This document shows positions 55,197-64,000 of a stretch of DNA of 64,000 nt, piece by piece. Position 1 is the stretch's first letter, and each line of letters opens with the position of its first letter. Made by a program: the position numbers and the translations under genes. The stretch is from NCBI GenBank assembly GCA_963170155.1, contig CAUJGP010000004.1, positions 1 through 64,000 of the forward strand, given 5' to 3'. This DNA comes from Bdellovibrionota bacterium. GTDB taxonomy: Bacteria > Bdellovibrionota > Bdellovibrionia > Bdellovibrionales > Bdellovibrionaceae. The notes below the pieces were generated by a model. The model was not told the origin of the DNA, ran no database searches, and worked only from the letters and a program-made list of their open reading frames with translations.

Positions 55197-55826
55197 TTAA
55201 TGAATCTTCGTATGGAGCATTTTGATTTTTAAAAATTTAAAAAAAGACTTTAATGAAATTTTTCGCAGAGGGAGATGATAAATTTTCTTCCTCCTGAAAA
55301 AAGAGGCTCGAGGTTTTTTCTCTGTATCAATGAGAAACAAACCTCTTTGATGATCGTATTGAGCTTTAAAGTAAATGCCTGATGATTCCAAATAATCTTG
55401 CACGACAATGGATGTTTTTTGAGCTGTAGTATCCTGATAGGCTGACATGTTCAAAATCATGGAAAAACGATAGCCTAAACCATTCAACTCATTTTCGTTT
55501 ATAAAATAAATGTTTTTAAGCCCTAGCTCTGTGGCTCGCAAATTGGATAATGATCGAAGAAAATTTGATTCTTGAATTCCAAAAAATAAAATGTTCGGAT
55601 ATTTTGCAGCAACCTTCAATAAAAAACCCCCATCACCACTATTTATTTGTAAGACGCGATCTTCTGACAATAGATGTAAAGCCATGTGGCATAGGTAAAG
55701 CAAGTGAATGGGATCGTCTTTACCTCCCCACTCTCCCACATGTCGGTGAGGGGTCTCTTGTTTTTGGTTTGTAAGCCAACCTAGACAGCGAGAAAAAAAA
55801 CTTTCATCATTAAATTGAGGAATCAT
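55197..55826 (-). CDS. Methyltransferase-like protein
   Basis: 209 residues from ATG at 55826, with AAGGAG five bases upstream. RVLQINSGDGGFLLKVAAKYPNILFFGIQESNF looks like motif I and II of a Rossmann SAM-dependent methyltransferase, with LGLKNIYFINENELNGL following in the place of motif III. The family's usual acidic residues are weak, so it could be a degenerate or non-catalytic member. It is divergent from a TPR/winged-helix gene. Confidence 0.55.
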   Translation of the reverse strand: MIPQFNDESFFSRCLGWLTNQKQETPHRHVGEWGGKDDPIHLLYLCHMALHLLSEDRVLQINSGDGGFLLKVAAKYPNILFFGIQESNFLRSLSNLRATELGLKNIYFINENELNGLGYRFSMILNMSAYQDTTAQKTSIVVQDYLESSGIYFKAQYDHQRGLFLIDTEKKPRASFFRRKKIYHLPLRKISLKSFFKFLKIKMLHTKIH

Positions 55827-56022
55827 AAACACTCCTTACGCAAGTAAATCTCTTTAACTATTCTGCTCCCCTCCCTTGATGATGACGATAGATAAATTTT
55901 GTCGCGTTATCGATGAATCCTCTTTTTTTTCAACTCTTTAGCAGACTTGTTTCACTTTGATACCGTTTAGTCGATGATAAGCTCTCTTTAAACTTTTATG
56001 ATAGAATCACCGATAGGAAACC

Positions 56023-57585
56023 ATGAAAAATGTTTCCGCTAACATCGGCATGATGGACCGACTAATCAAAAATGCAAAACTCAAAGAAGCTCATTATATT
56101 TTTAAAAAATTCGAAAATAAAAAAATACCACGCAAGTACCTGGTGGAGCTATGTCATCTCGCTCGAAGACTCAATAAACCCTATCAAATTATCAAATGGC
56201 TTCATCCCTACGTTCGTTCTGAGAAATCAAATATCCCTAAAGCCACGGAGGCAGAGCTTTCTCTTTACGTCATAGGATTGGCGCGAATTGGAGCCTATAA
56301 AGAAGGTTCAGAAATTTTAAAGCAACTTGATCAAAATACGCCTGATGTTATTCTCAGTCTGGCTCAACTGAACGTGTATCAATGGAGGTATACAGAGAAC
56401 ATCAGAATTCTCAAACGGTATTTAAAACATCTTGATAAAAAGAGTTATTCTTACCACATGATTCAGGTGAATCTCTTTGCTTCTTTGGTTGCCGACAGTC
56501 GCTGGAACCAAGCCGATACCCTTAAACAAGAATTATTAAATATAAAAGAAACTCTATCAACTCCTCTTTTAAAATCCAATATTCTTGAAATCTATGCCCA
56601 AAGCCAAATTCAGAGGGGACAGTACCAAAAAGCCCTCGCTTCTCTTCAAGAGGCCGCAAAAATTTTAAAGTTCACAAATAGCCCTTATGAACTATTCATT
56701 GAAAAATGGTCCCTCATTATAAAAATGCTGACACAACGATCATACAAAGCTGCAGCCATGCGCCAAGTACAACAAAAAGCAATTTTTCAATCAGATTATG
56801 AAACCTTGCGGGATTTAGATTTTTACCAGGCCCTGGCAACCAAGGATCTGGATTTATTCATCCATGTTTATCGAGGGACTCGGTTTACCAATTACCGCAA
56901 GAAAATGATAAAGATTTTTCAACCCAATTGTTCCTTAAGAACAATCACTCAGAAAAAGACTTTCTCCTTCACCTTACAAAAAAAACCAACCCATCGTATG
57001 AGAACTCTTCCCAAAAGAATCAAAGGTGGCCAAGAAAACCTCCTCCACGACGATCACAAAAAATCAATCCTTTACGAGAAAGTCAGGACTGATGAAATCA
57101 CGACTAAACAAGATTCTTTCCTTGAAACTCTGGACTTTTCTCAACTGTCCCTAAGACCCCTTGGCAAAAAAATGTTAAAGACGCTTTTAAGTGATTTCTA
57201 TCACCCTATTCAATTAGGCGAAATGTTTCGAGCGCTCTACCCCAATGAACATTTCCATCCTGTCACGTCCAAAGATCGCCTTTATAAAATTTTTTCTTAC
57301 TTAAAAAAAGAAATTCTCCTTCAAAGTTTACCTATCGCCATTCAATGGTCCAAAAATCAAATTCAATGGATGCCTCAAAAAAATTTCGTTCTACATTACG
57401 GAGATTCATCAAAAATAGATTCTAAACTCTCATCCTTGAAGCAAAATCTCCCTCCTCGTTTTAACATTCATGATGTCAAAAAAATTTTAAACAAATCCCA
57501 GAGAACCTGCGAACGCCATATCAATATTTTAATCGCAAAAGGATTACTGAAACGTTTGAAACCTGGCACTTTTGAAATTAAATAA
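56023..57585 (+). CDS. TPR-repeat protein with C-terminal winged helix
   Basis: 520 residues with no signal peptide. Residues about 10-260 are helical repeats of TPR style (AHYIFKKFENKKIP, GAYKEGSEILKQL, GQYQKALASLQEAAKIL). A basic middle and two winged-helix-like segments follow, the last being FNIHDVKKILNKSQRTCERHINILIAKGLLK (residues about 478-508). This points to a DNA-binding regulator that reads protein partners through TPRs. I do not recognise a named family. It is divergent from the methyltransferase-like gene across a 196-base gap. Confidence 0.7.
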   Translation: MKNVSANIGMMDRLIKNAKLKEAHYIFKKFENKKIPRKYLVELCHLARRLNKPYQIIKWLHPYVRSEKSNIPKATEAELSLYVIGLARIGAYKEGSEILKQLDQNTPDVILSLAQLNVYQWRYTENIRILKRYLKHLDKKSYSYHMIQVNLFASLVADSRWNQADTLKQELLNIKETLSTPLLKSNILEIYAQSQIQRGQYQKALASLQEAAKILKFTNSPYELFIEKWSLIIKMLTQRSYKAAAMRQVQQKAIFQSDYETLRDLDFYQALATKDLDLFIHVYRGTRFTNYRKKMIKIFQPNCSLRTITQKKTFSFTLQKKPTHRMRTLPKRIKGGQENLLHDDHKKSILYEKVRTDEITTKQDSFLETLDFSQLSLRPLGKKMLKTLLSDFYHPIQLGEMFRALYPNEHFHPVTSKDRLYKIFSYLKKEILLQSLPIAIQWSKNQIQWMPQKNFVLHYGDSSKIDSKLSSLKQNLPPRFNIHDVKKILNKSQRTCERHINILIAKGLLKRLKPGTFEIK

Positions 57586-57730
57586 CCAGCACCTCAAACT
57601 GAATTTGCGAAGCTGCTGAATTGGAAAAGGGAAACCGACCCATTCAAAATAAATGAAAGCATAGTTCCTTTACGTTAGAATCAGGCTTGAGAAAAGCAAC
57701 AAAAAATCTCTGGTCGATTTTGCGAGACAA

Positions 57731-58768
57731 CTATTTCAGCGCATCACGGATTAAGGCCGAAGCCTGATCCATCGCCCACACGACCACGGCAATAACAATG
57801 ACAATGGTTCCCACTTCATTCCACATAGCCTGTCCTTGATACTTAATGAGCATGGTCCCAATACCACCGCCACCTACAAATCCAATAATTGTGGCCATAC
57901 GAACATTCGTGTCCCAACGATAAACTGTAAAAGAAATATAAGGAAGAATGACTTGAGGGACGATCGCAAACCAAATCGTTTGAAGAAAAGAAGCTCCCGT
58001 GGACTGAACACCTTCAATGGGCCCTTCACCCACCGACTCTACCATTTCGGAGTATTGCTTTGCCAGAGAGGCGATCGAATGAATCATCAAAGCCATCATC
58101 CCGGCAAAAGGTCCAATACCCACCCACACCGAGAAAATAATCGCCCAAATCAAAGCTTCAATGGAGCGTATAAAATTAAAAAGAGTGCGAAGAGTTAAAT
58201 AAATCACAAAGGCTACAGGATGTTTCATGATGTTCTTGGCACAGAAAAAACTAAGAATAAAAGCCACAGGAATCGCAAAGGCCGTAGCAATGAAGGCCAT
58301 AAAAATAGTAACAATAACATTCACGATTGCCTGAGGCAGAATTTGCCAGTTGGGATCAAAGAGCGCGTAAAAAAGATGAATCGCTCCTCGAATACCCCGT
58401 TCGTCCAACAACTCCCAAAGATCAGCCTTGGTGATCAAACAACCTATCCACAAAGTTAGAATTAAGGAGATGATGAACTGCCATCCCCAAAAAGTATAAA
58501 ACAAATTATGTTGAGAACGTAAATGCTTACGAGAAGGAGGAGAAAAAGTTAATTCCCCTAAAGTCACAATTCGAAATTTCAAAAATAACTCACTGATGAG
58601 TGCTCCAATCACCATCAGACCGCCCCATAAAAGAGCATAAAACTTCATATCCCGTAAAATCTGTTCTTCTTCAGGAGCTTGGAATAAGATCAAAGCCACC
58701 ATAACAACAAAAGCAAAATTTAAAGAATCAAATAACAAACGCCGAAATCGATATTGATCTATAACCAT
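57731..58768 (-). CDS. phnE: PhnE-type ABC transporter permease
   Basis: 345 residues with six or more membrane helices. The permease loop KQYSEMVESVGEGPIEGVQSTGAS near 235-260 and FRSIEALIWAIIFSVWVGIGPFAG match PhnE. It forms the channel for phosphonate or a related phosphorus compound. Upstream genes on the same strand encode the ATPase and binding protein. The N-terminal 90 residues, with two extra helices, are longer than in E. coli PhnE. Confidence 0.9.
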   Translation of the reverse strand: MVIDQYRFRRLLFDSLNFAFVVMVALILFQAPEEEQILRDMKFYALLWGGLMVIGALISELFLKFRIVTLGELTFSPPSRKHLRSQHNLFYTFWGWQFIISLILTLWIGCLITKADLWELLDERGIRGAIHLFYALFDPNWQILPQAIVNVIVTIFMAFIATAFAIPVAFILSFFCAKNIMKHPVAFVIYLTLRTLFNFIRSIEALIWAIIFSVWVGIGPFAGMMALMIHSIASLAKQYSEMVESVGEGPIEGVQSTGASFLQTIWFAIVPQVILPYISFTVYRWDTNVRMATIIGFVGGGGIGTMLIKYQGQAMWNEVGTIVIVIAVVVWAMDQASALIRDALK

Positions 58769-58807
58769 AAACTATAAAACCCCGTGCTCCCTTGGTTCCT
58801 ATGCACT

Positions 58808-59590
58808 TCAGTTCACATGCACTTCTTTTGCGCCTTCACCATAAATTCTTGCAAACCACTGCTCATCAATATCCTGAGGGCTTCCCTCATAAATAATCTC
58901 TCCCTCTTTGAGAGCGATCACCCGCGTGGCATATTGTCGAACTAAACTTAAAAAATGCAGATTACAAACAATTGTAATTTTGAGCTCCTCATTAACCTTC
59001 TTCAAATACTCCATCACGGTGTGACAGGTGGCTGGATCCAAGCTGGCTACAGGCTCATCGGCTAAAATAATCTTGGGGTTTTGAGAAAGAACCCGTGCAA
59101 TCGCCACCCGCTGCTGCTGTCCGCCTGATAAATTATCTGCTCGTAAATGGGCTTTTTCAGCAATTCCCACCAACGATAAATGTTCTATCGCTTTTTTACG
59201 ATCCGCTTCTGAAAACCAACCTAGAAGACTTTTCCAAATAGGCGTGTAGGCCAAACGCCCCAAAAGAACATTTTTTAAAACACTGAACCGAGGCACTAAA
59301 TTAAAGTGTTGAAAGATCATTCCAATCTGCTGACGAATACGGCGAACACCCGCTCCTTTGACCTGGGCGATATCTTCTTTTCCATGATCAAACAAAATGC
59401 TGCCAGAAGTGGGATCATGGAGACGATTCAAACAACGTAATAGAGTGGACTTCCCCGAACCTGATAATCCAATAATAACTAAAAATTCGCCTTCCCGTAC
59501 ATCAAAAGAAACACCCTTCAGGGCTTGCACTCCATTGGGGTAGGTCTTCACAAGGTTTTTTATAGACAAGATCACTTTACTAGAATCCAC
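58808..59590 (-). CDS. phnC: PhnC-type ABC transporter ATPase
   Basis: 260 residues from a GTG at 59590 with GTGGAG five bases upstream; in-frame codons before that have no ribosome site. Walker A GLSGSGKSTLLRCLNRL, signature [15 protein letters not shown], Walker B IILADEPVASLDP. The VKTYPNGVQALKGVSFDV start is the PhnC pattern. It powers uptake through PhnE. Confidence 0.93.
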   Translation of the reverse strand: MDSSKVILSIKNLVKTYPNGVQALKGVSFDVREGEFLVIIGLSGSGKSTLLRCLNRLHDPTSGSILFDHGKEDIAQVKGAGVRRIRQQIGMIFQHFNLVPRFSVLKNVLLGRLAYTPIWKSLLGWFSEADRKKAIEHLSLVGIAEKAHLRADNLSGGQQQRVAIARVLSQNPKIILADEPVASLDPATCHTVMEYLKKVNEELKITIVCNLHFLSLVRQYATRVIALKEGEIIYEGSPQDIDEQWFARIYGEGAKEVHVN

Positions 59591-59673
59591 TGTGACTCCA
59601 CTTTCACCCACCAAAAACAAAGGTATTTTTTAACAATAACTTTTTCTTTTGTTAGGTCTTCAATGCTTTATTT

Positions 59674-60576
59674 TTACTTTTTCATGACTTCTTCAGAGAG
59701 TTTTCCCAAAGAAAGAACGGATTGATAATCCACATCCGTGACTTGCTTAAAGTCATCTACACCATAAATGGCTTTAAGCGCTGTTTTCCCCTCCTCGGTC
59801 TTCACATATTTCAAAAGGGCCTCTGTAATTTTAAGCTTAATGGGCTCGGGGAGCGTCGCACGAAACACAATAGGATCATTGAGAATGGGTTCAGACAATT
59901 GCAGGATTTGTACTTTTTCTTCCACATCAGGATATTGAGTTTTCACTAACCGCCGTGCATCTTCGATTTTACCTTCATAGGCTGGGCTGTAAAAAGTGGC
60001 TCCCCCTTCGACTTGACCGTTGTACACCATAGCAACCACGTTATCATGTTTCATAGCAAAAACTGTTTCACCTGGCTCAACGCCCTTGTCTCGCAGCATT
60101 TTTAGCGGCAATAAATAGCCTGAGGCTGATGCTGGGTCGACAAATGCAATCTTCTTACCTTTAAAATCAGATAAAGATTTGATCTTGCTTCCTGCTTTGA
60201 CAATGAACTGTGACTGATAGGTGTTGCTTCCATGTCTTACAACCGTTAAGCGAGCTTCTGCTTTGTGCTTGGTGTGCGCTAAATAATATCCATAAGTATT
60301 TAAGGCCGCAACATCCGCTCGATCCGTTCCAAAGGCCTCGACCACAGCAATGTAACTCTGGGGAATAGAAACCTCAAATTTGTAACCCGTTTCTTTTTCT
60401 AAATAATCTTTTGTTTTTTTAGAAGAGTCTTCAATAACCTTAATATCAACAGAAGGAACAAAGAATAATTTAATAGGATTCTTTTCAGAGCCAACTTCAG
60501 CCCGCTTTCTCTCGCAGGAGATAAGGCCAGTACTGAGCATTGTGATCAATCCCCAAAAAACGACATGTCGTCCCAT
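59674..60576 (-). CDS. phnD: PhnD-type substrate-binding lipoprotein
   Basis: 300 residues from ATG at 60576, with AGGAGGAG upstream. A lipoprotein signal ends at LISC (Cys21). The binding-protein fold shows PSVDIKVIEDSSKKTKDYLEKETGY, DRADVAALNTYGYYLA and KGKKIAFVDPASASGYLLPLKML, all typical of PhnD/phosphite-type solute-binding proteins. The exact ligand (phosphonate, phosphite or other) cannot be read from sequence. It leads the phnDCE operon. Confidence 0.92.
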   Translation of the reverse strand: MGRHVVFWGLITMLSTGLISCERKRAEVGSEKNPIKLFFVPSVDIKVIEDSSKKTKDYLEKETGYKFEVSIPQSYIAVVEAFGTDRADVAALNTYGYYLAHTKHKAEARLTVVRHGSNTYQSQFIVKAGSKIKSLSDFKGKKIAFVDPASASGYLLPLKMLRDKGVEPGETVFAMKHDNVVAMVYNGQVEGGATFYSPAYEGKIEDARRLVKTQYPDVEEKVQILQLSEPILNDPIVFRATLPEPIKLKITEALLKYVKTEEGKTALKAIYGVDDFKQVTDVDYQSVLSLGKLSEEVMKK

Positions 60577-60951
60577 TAAAAACTCCTCCTGCTGATGATT
60601 TATAGCATTTGCGTCAACAATACTTTCATAAAAATTATGCACCGAGCAAAGTCTTTGATCTTAGCCCCTCTCCACAAAGCAAAGAAGTCTGGAAGGCTTA
60701 ACAAATATTAGTGTTTCTTCCAAGAAGACATCTCGAATAACGCTTTGAAGCAAAATATTATTCATAATTTGAATACCTTCTTTTCAGGACTGAGATGCCT
60801 CTTTTTTAGAAACTATTAATTTTAGGTTTTTAAATTCAATTTTTAAAAGCGATGGACTCAAGATAGCTTTATTTTGTACGATAAGTCTTTGGACCTTAAT
60901 GGACCACCGAGGGCCATTCATCCGGTCTCAACTGGAAGAGGAGGAAAGATT
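60577..60951. other. Divergent promoter region between phnD and an M23 peptidase gene
   Basis: No gene seen. One CTTAACA word at about 60698 resembles half of the Pho-box-like repeat upstream of pstS but lacks a good second half. No strong hairpin. Confidence 0.4.
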
Positions 60952-62271
60952 TTGCAAGTTCACGTTTTAGCTATTGTTACAAGGTTCGTTCAAATCGTCT
61001 CAACCCTCATTCGTCCACTCCAAGAAATTCTCAGACGCGCTTCATCCAGCTCTCACACCACAAAAATGATCTGCATAGCCTCTTTAGTTGCCCTTTTTAT
61101 TTGCACTCAATCCCATGCTCCTCATTATCGACGCTTTCAAGATCAAAACCTAGAAGCCTCTCCTCTTAATTATACCTTCCCTTTTGCTATTGAAAAAAAT
61201 GCCACGCTTTACTCTGAACTCGTTAACCAAGGTTTTTCAGGCCAAGATGTTGAGCATATCTTAAAGTTATCAAAGCCCATCTTCGATCTTTCAAAGCTAC
61301 CCGTTGGCTTACGATATCGACTCATTTATAGCCATAATCCCGTGGTCAGCTGGGGAGGAATTGAGTTTCAAATAAGTCCGACCCAACTCCTGACTTTTTC
61401 TCTCAACCAAGAGCGAAAATGGATGGTCAAACAATATCATTATAAGACTCAAACAAGGATTGTCAGCTTCACTGGAAAAGTGATCAATTCTCTTTGGGAA
61501 TCCGCGCGACAGGCGAAAATGAACCCTCAACTTATTGCCCAACTCACTGATATCTTTGGATATGAACTGGATTTTTCTCGTCAAGTGACAGACAGTGATT
61601 CTTGGCGGTTAACGGCGGAACAACACTACATTGGTAGCCAAATCATTGGTTGGGGACGTATCCTTGCCGCAGAATATAACAATAACTCCAATACTTACTC
61701 AGCCACTTATTATGAAAAACCAGGACGCCTCAGAGGGTATTTTGATCCTAATGGACAATCTCTTTCACGAAGTTTTTTACGCTCTCCCATTGAGTTTGCC
61801 AGAATCTCCTCTGGTTTTAGTAAGAGACGCTTTCATCCTAAACTAAAAGTTTTTAGACCTCATTTAGGAGTTGATTATGCTGCCCCCACGGGCACTCCAG
61901 TGCGAGCTTTGGGCGATGGTCTTGTTCTCCAAGCGAATCATACACCCAGTGGTGGTAAAACCATCGCACTCTCTCATGGCAGCACCTACAAAACCCGTTA
62001 TCTCCACTTGAGTGGCTTTGCTGCCAAAATTCATCCAGGAACGAAAGTCAAACAAGGCCAAGTCATTGGTTACGTGGGTTCCACGGGACTATCAACAGGT
62101 CCTCACCTTCACTTTGAGTTTTATGAAAACAACCACTATGTGGATCCCCTCAAAGTCTCTCTCCCCGCCGGAGAAGGTATCCCGGCTGATTTAGCTGCTG
62201 ACTTCAATGCAAGAAGCCACCTTTTGCTCAGCCAACTGCCTCCTTTGCCACGTCATATTGTGCAAAATTAG
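60952..62271 (+). CDS. M23 peptidoglycan endopeptidase
   Basis: 439 residues from a TTG that has AGAGGAGG seven bases upstream; the 26 codons before it are less likely to be coding. A membrane helix near residue 40 (CIASLVALFICT) anchors it. A middle OapA/DipM-like substrate-binding region follows, then the LytM domain at about 300-410 with the zinc ligands in HLGVDYAAPTGTPV (H, D), HLSG and GPHLHFEFYEN. Such enzymes cut cross-links in peptidoglycan for growth or division. All metal ligands are present, so it should be active. Confidence 0.92.
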   Translation: MQVHVLAIVTRFVQIVSTLIRPLQEILRRASSSSHTTKMICIASLVALFICTQSHAPHYRRFQDQNLEASPLNYTFPFAIEKNATLYSELVNQGFSGQDVEHILKLSKPIFDLSKLPVGLRYRLIYSHNPVVSWGGIEFQISPTQLLTFSLNQERKWMVKQYHYKTQTRIVSFTGKVINSLWESARQAKMNPQLIAQLTDIFGYELDFSRQVTDSDSWRLTAEQHYIGSQIIGWGRILAAEYNNNSNTYSATYYEKPGRLRGYFDPNGQSLSRSFLRSPIEFARISSGFSKRRFHPKLKVFRPHLGVDYAAPTGTPVRALGDGLVLQANHTPSGGKTIALSHGSTYKTRYLHLSGFAAKIHPGTKVKQGQVIGYVGSTGLSTGPHLHFEFYENNHYVDPLKVSLPAGEGIPADLAADFNARSHLLLSQLPPLPRHIVQN

Positions 62272-62424
62272 GAGAAATGGATCAGGCTCCACTTCGGCAT
62301 TCACAAGAATACTCCACTGACTATTTTTTCTAAGAGACCTTTTCGATTATCAGTTCTTAGAAAAGTAAATTACAGTTCCCTCCTGGATATCTAAAGTAAA
62401 GGGAATGTTATTCCGATCTTAAGA

Positions 62425-63450
62425 GTGGTGATTCAGTCTAGATCATTTCTTTTAATCCTTGTGCTTTTAGTGGTGCATGCCACGCACGCCACGAGTCCCT
62501 GCACAGTAACAACCCAAGGGTCAACGGGCACTGGGACAGGCACCTCGTCACGAACTCGCATCATCAACATATCAAACGATCGGGCAGTCATGCTCATTGG
62601 CCAAAATCACGGCGATAGACTCGAGCTGCGCAAATTGAAGGATTTCGTCAATAATAAAAGTGACAGTAACGACCTCTGGCTTTGGACCATGGAATCAATC
62701 TTAAAATCAAATAGCCGCGCAATTCAACATGCCTCTGAGGAAGTAGACTATGTCGCAGATCTTCTTAAAAAGGATGCCTCAATAAAATTCGTCGGACTGG
62801 AGATGACTGATGAAACGCTCGCTGACCATGTTCGATATAGTGAAAAGTTCCGTGACGACCTAAACAAAGAGATGTCGCGAAGAAAGCTCTCCCGGCAAAG
62901 GAAGCCTTTCCTTGTGGGATTCGCTGGCTCAGTCCCCTATCTGAAAATGATAAAGCCTGGCCTCATGAAGGGCCGAGTATTATTTGGTTTGGAGGGACAA
63001 AAGGAGGCTGATGATCACAGGCAGGCGTTGGCAAAGTACGACCTCACCCTTAAGAAGCTCAAGCAACAGATTGATTGGCAATCTATAGATGGACAAGAGT
63101 TCGCAGGTAAAGTGCGTGAAACCGAGGGTGAACTTCTAGCTCTTTATCCCACTTACTCTCCTAATCTTGACAGTATGATCCTTGAAGCCGCACTTAGCAA
63201 AACTCCCGAAAGATACAAAAAATTCATTTCGAATTGGATTGCAGCCTCACTGGAAGAAATGAAAGCAATGAAAAAACGTGATGAGAAAATTGCGGAGTCC
63301 TTATTCTCAAAAGACGGATCTACCATTGGAATAATGGGTTTGGCTCATCTTGAGTCAGTTACATCAAAGTTGTTGGATCTCTGCAAACGAGAAATAAGCC
63401 GAACAAATGTAATTTCAAGTCCGAAAGGCCCAGCAAAGGGTGTTCAATAA
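62425..63450 (+). CDS. Secreted TraB/GumN-like protein
   Basis: 341 residues from a GTG. A signal peptide runs to about residue 22, then a Thr/Gly/Ser repeat (STGTGTGTSS). The pattern VMLIGQNHGD (His62), KFVGLEM (Glu126), Arg285 in KKRDEKIAES and TIGIMGLAHLESV (His308) is the TraB/GumN/Tiki putative metalloprotease layout. Two His, one Glu and one Arg are conserved. Base composition is more GC-rich than its neighbours, which suggests transfer. No neighbour explains its target. Confidence 0.65.
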   Translation: MVIQSRSFLLILVLLVVHATHATSPCTVTTQGSTGTGTGTSSRTRIINISNDRAVMLIGQNHGDRLELRKLKDFVNNKSDSNDLWLWTMESILKSNSRAIQHASEEVDYVADLLKKDASIKFVGLEMTDETLADHVRYSEKFRDDLNKEMSRRKLSRQRKPFLVGFAGSVPYLKMIKPGLMKGRVLFGLEGQKEADDHRQALAKYDLTLKKLKQQIDWQSIDGQEFAGKVRETEGELLALYPTYSPNLDSMILEAALSKTPERYKKFISNWIAASLEEMKAMKKRDEKIAESLFSKDGSTIGIMGLAHLESVTSKLLDLCKREISRTNVISSPKGPAKGVQ

Positions 63451-63784
63451 TTTCTTGTTTCAAATGCTGGAACAGCCAGCATTTGCGTTGGCTAAATGAA
63501 TTCAGTGTGATTTTCTTAAAATCTTGAAAACCGTTCTAAAAAGCATAGGCCTCTTCTGCAACATACGAGAAGCCCACGTATTCATAGCTGACTCTAATTA
63601 AAATTTAAAACGTTAAAATCATGTAAAACTGATCCCAAAAACGGTGTCATTGATACATGATTAACCGGCCACGTGAACTTGTTTTAGCAAGAACAAGTGC
63701 GGTATTACAAGCTGGAGTTGGAAGCATTGATGGGCGTAAGAATGCAACTAGAAAAGGTTTTAAAAATAAAGATTCATCGCTCGT
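63451..63784. other. Intergenic region with hairpin and a tiny open frame
   Basis: It contains the 63461-63485 hairpin and, near its end, a 49-codon frame listed separately. Otherwise I see nothing. Confidence 0.4.
63461..63485 (+). terminator. Hairpin after the TraB-like gene
   Basis: A perfect ten-pair stem CAAATGCTGG / CCAGCATTTG around AACAG, 11 bases after the stop codon. No T-run follows, so termination may need Rho, or it may only protect the mRNA end. Confidence 0.55.
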
Positions 63785-63806
63785 TTATGACTTGAAAATA
63801 AACTGA
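63657..63806 (+). CDS. Tiny open frame, possible gene fragment
   Basis: 49 residues from ATG (MINRPRELVLARTSAVLQAG...), without a ribosome site. It overlaps the end of the minus-strand gene by 22 bases. It may be a small basic protein, a decayed remnant or chance. No family recognised. Confidence 0.2.
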   Translation: MINRPRELVLARTSAVLQAGVGSIDGRKNATRKGFKNKDSSLVYDLKIN

Positions 63807-64000
63807 AGAAGCTGATTAATTTTATCGAGCCATAGAGGATTGGATAAAAAGTGATAAAGAGAAAAAAGCAAATAGGCTGAAAGATAAAGACTTAATGTGA
63901 CTGACACAAAAAATAAAGCATACATCCAACGTGGGATTTCTTTAGCTACAGGATGAGAGTCGGTCACAACTCCTTCATCTTGGAATTTCTTTCCCTTGAG
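63785..64000 (-). CDS. Membrane protein C-terminus, truncated by window edge
   Basis: The frame is open from base 64000 to its stop at 63785 (about 71 residues). The visible part is KGKKFQDEGVVTDSHPVAKEIPRWM, then a membrane helix (YALFFVSVTLSLYLSAYLLF) and a short tail. A GTG at 63967 with AAGGAG very close could start a 60-residue protein, or the gene may begin outside the window. The helix after an IPRW segment recalls the N-terminus of small oxidase subunits, but this is too weak to assign. Confidence 0.5.
   Translation of the reverse strand, partial: LKGKKFQDEGVVTDSHPVAKEIPRWMYALFFVSVTLSLYLSAYLLFSLYHFLSNPLWLDKINQLLQFIFKS

Noticed and set aside
1-64000. CRISPR arrays, insertion sequences, tRNA and rRNA genes
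   Set aside because: I saw no regularly spaced repeats, transposase frames, tRNA-like cloverleaf sequence or rRNA segments in the window.

Overview
The window comes from an AT-rich (about 40% GC by eye, not computed) Gram-negative bacterium. It carries outer-membrane barrels, lipoproteins, a type II secretion system (T2SS), SecDF, Alternative Complex III and a Pho regulon. Together with the orphan LuxR-type HTH, the CheY/CheX pair, the FliL-like protein and very large pilin-like proteins, this fits Bdellovibrionota or another former 'Deltaproteobacteria' lineage. That placement is inference; there is no rRNA here to confirm it.

Layout: 1-3756 (minus) holds the 5' part of a Kef-type antiporter gene, then secD-secF. 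4067-9824 is an envelope/stress region of small proteins: BON, DUF3309, an outer-membrane barrel, DUF883, CsbD, DUF1328, a disordered peptide and an OmpA-like lipoprotein. Two almost identical palindromes (6824, 8817) lie in its intergenic gaps. 9893-19148 (minus) is a complete actABCDEF operon (quinol:electron-acceptor oxidoreductase) followed by argS. 19604-23321 holds a thioesterase, a LuxR-type HTH protein, cheY-cheX, a secreted protein with a possible caspase-like His/Cys dyad, and a FliL-like protein.

23582-35720 (plus) is the second half of a T2SS locus, gspGHIJK...gspLMN. Between gspK and gspL lie a 1033-residue pilin-like protein, a 223-residue pilin-like protein with the same cysteine spacing, and a HAMP-type membrane protein. 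This insertion is the most unusual feature of the window. gspC, D, E and F are not present. 35785-41408 has cell-wall genes (rsmH-ftsL-ftsI, murB) split by a zinc-ribbon membrane protein. 41537-48271 (minus) is a complete pstSCAB-phoU-phoB-phoR operon with an 11-bp-period direct repeat upstream that looks like a PhoB/PhoP box.

48677-52427 contains small envelope genes: SH3-like, barrel, YceI, a two-haem reaction-centre-type cytochrome c and a DoxX-like protein, plus an inverted-repeat element at 49470-49589. 52666-55062 is leuS. 55197-57585 is a divergent pair, a methyltransferase-like protein and a TPR/winged-helix protein. 57731-60576 (minus) is a phosphonate-type ABC transporter (phnD-phnC-phnE), which may work with the Pho system in phosphorus supply. 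60952-64000 has an M23 peptidase, a TraB/GumN-like secreted protein of different base composition, and a truncated membrane protein at the window edge.
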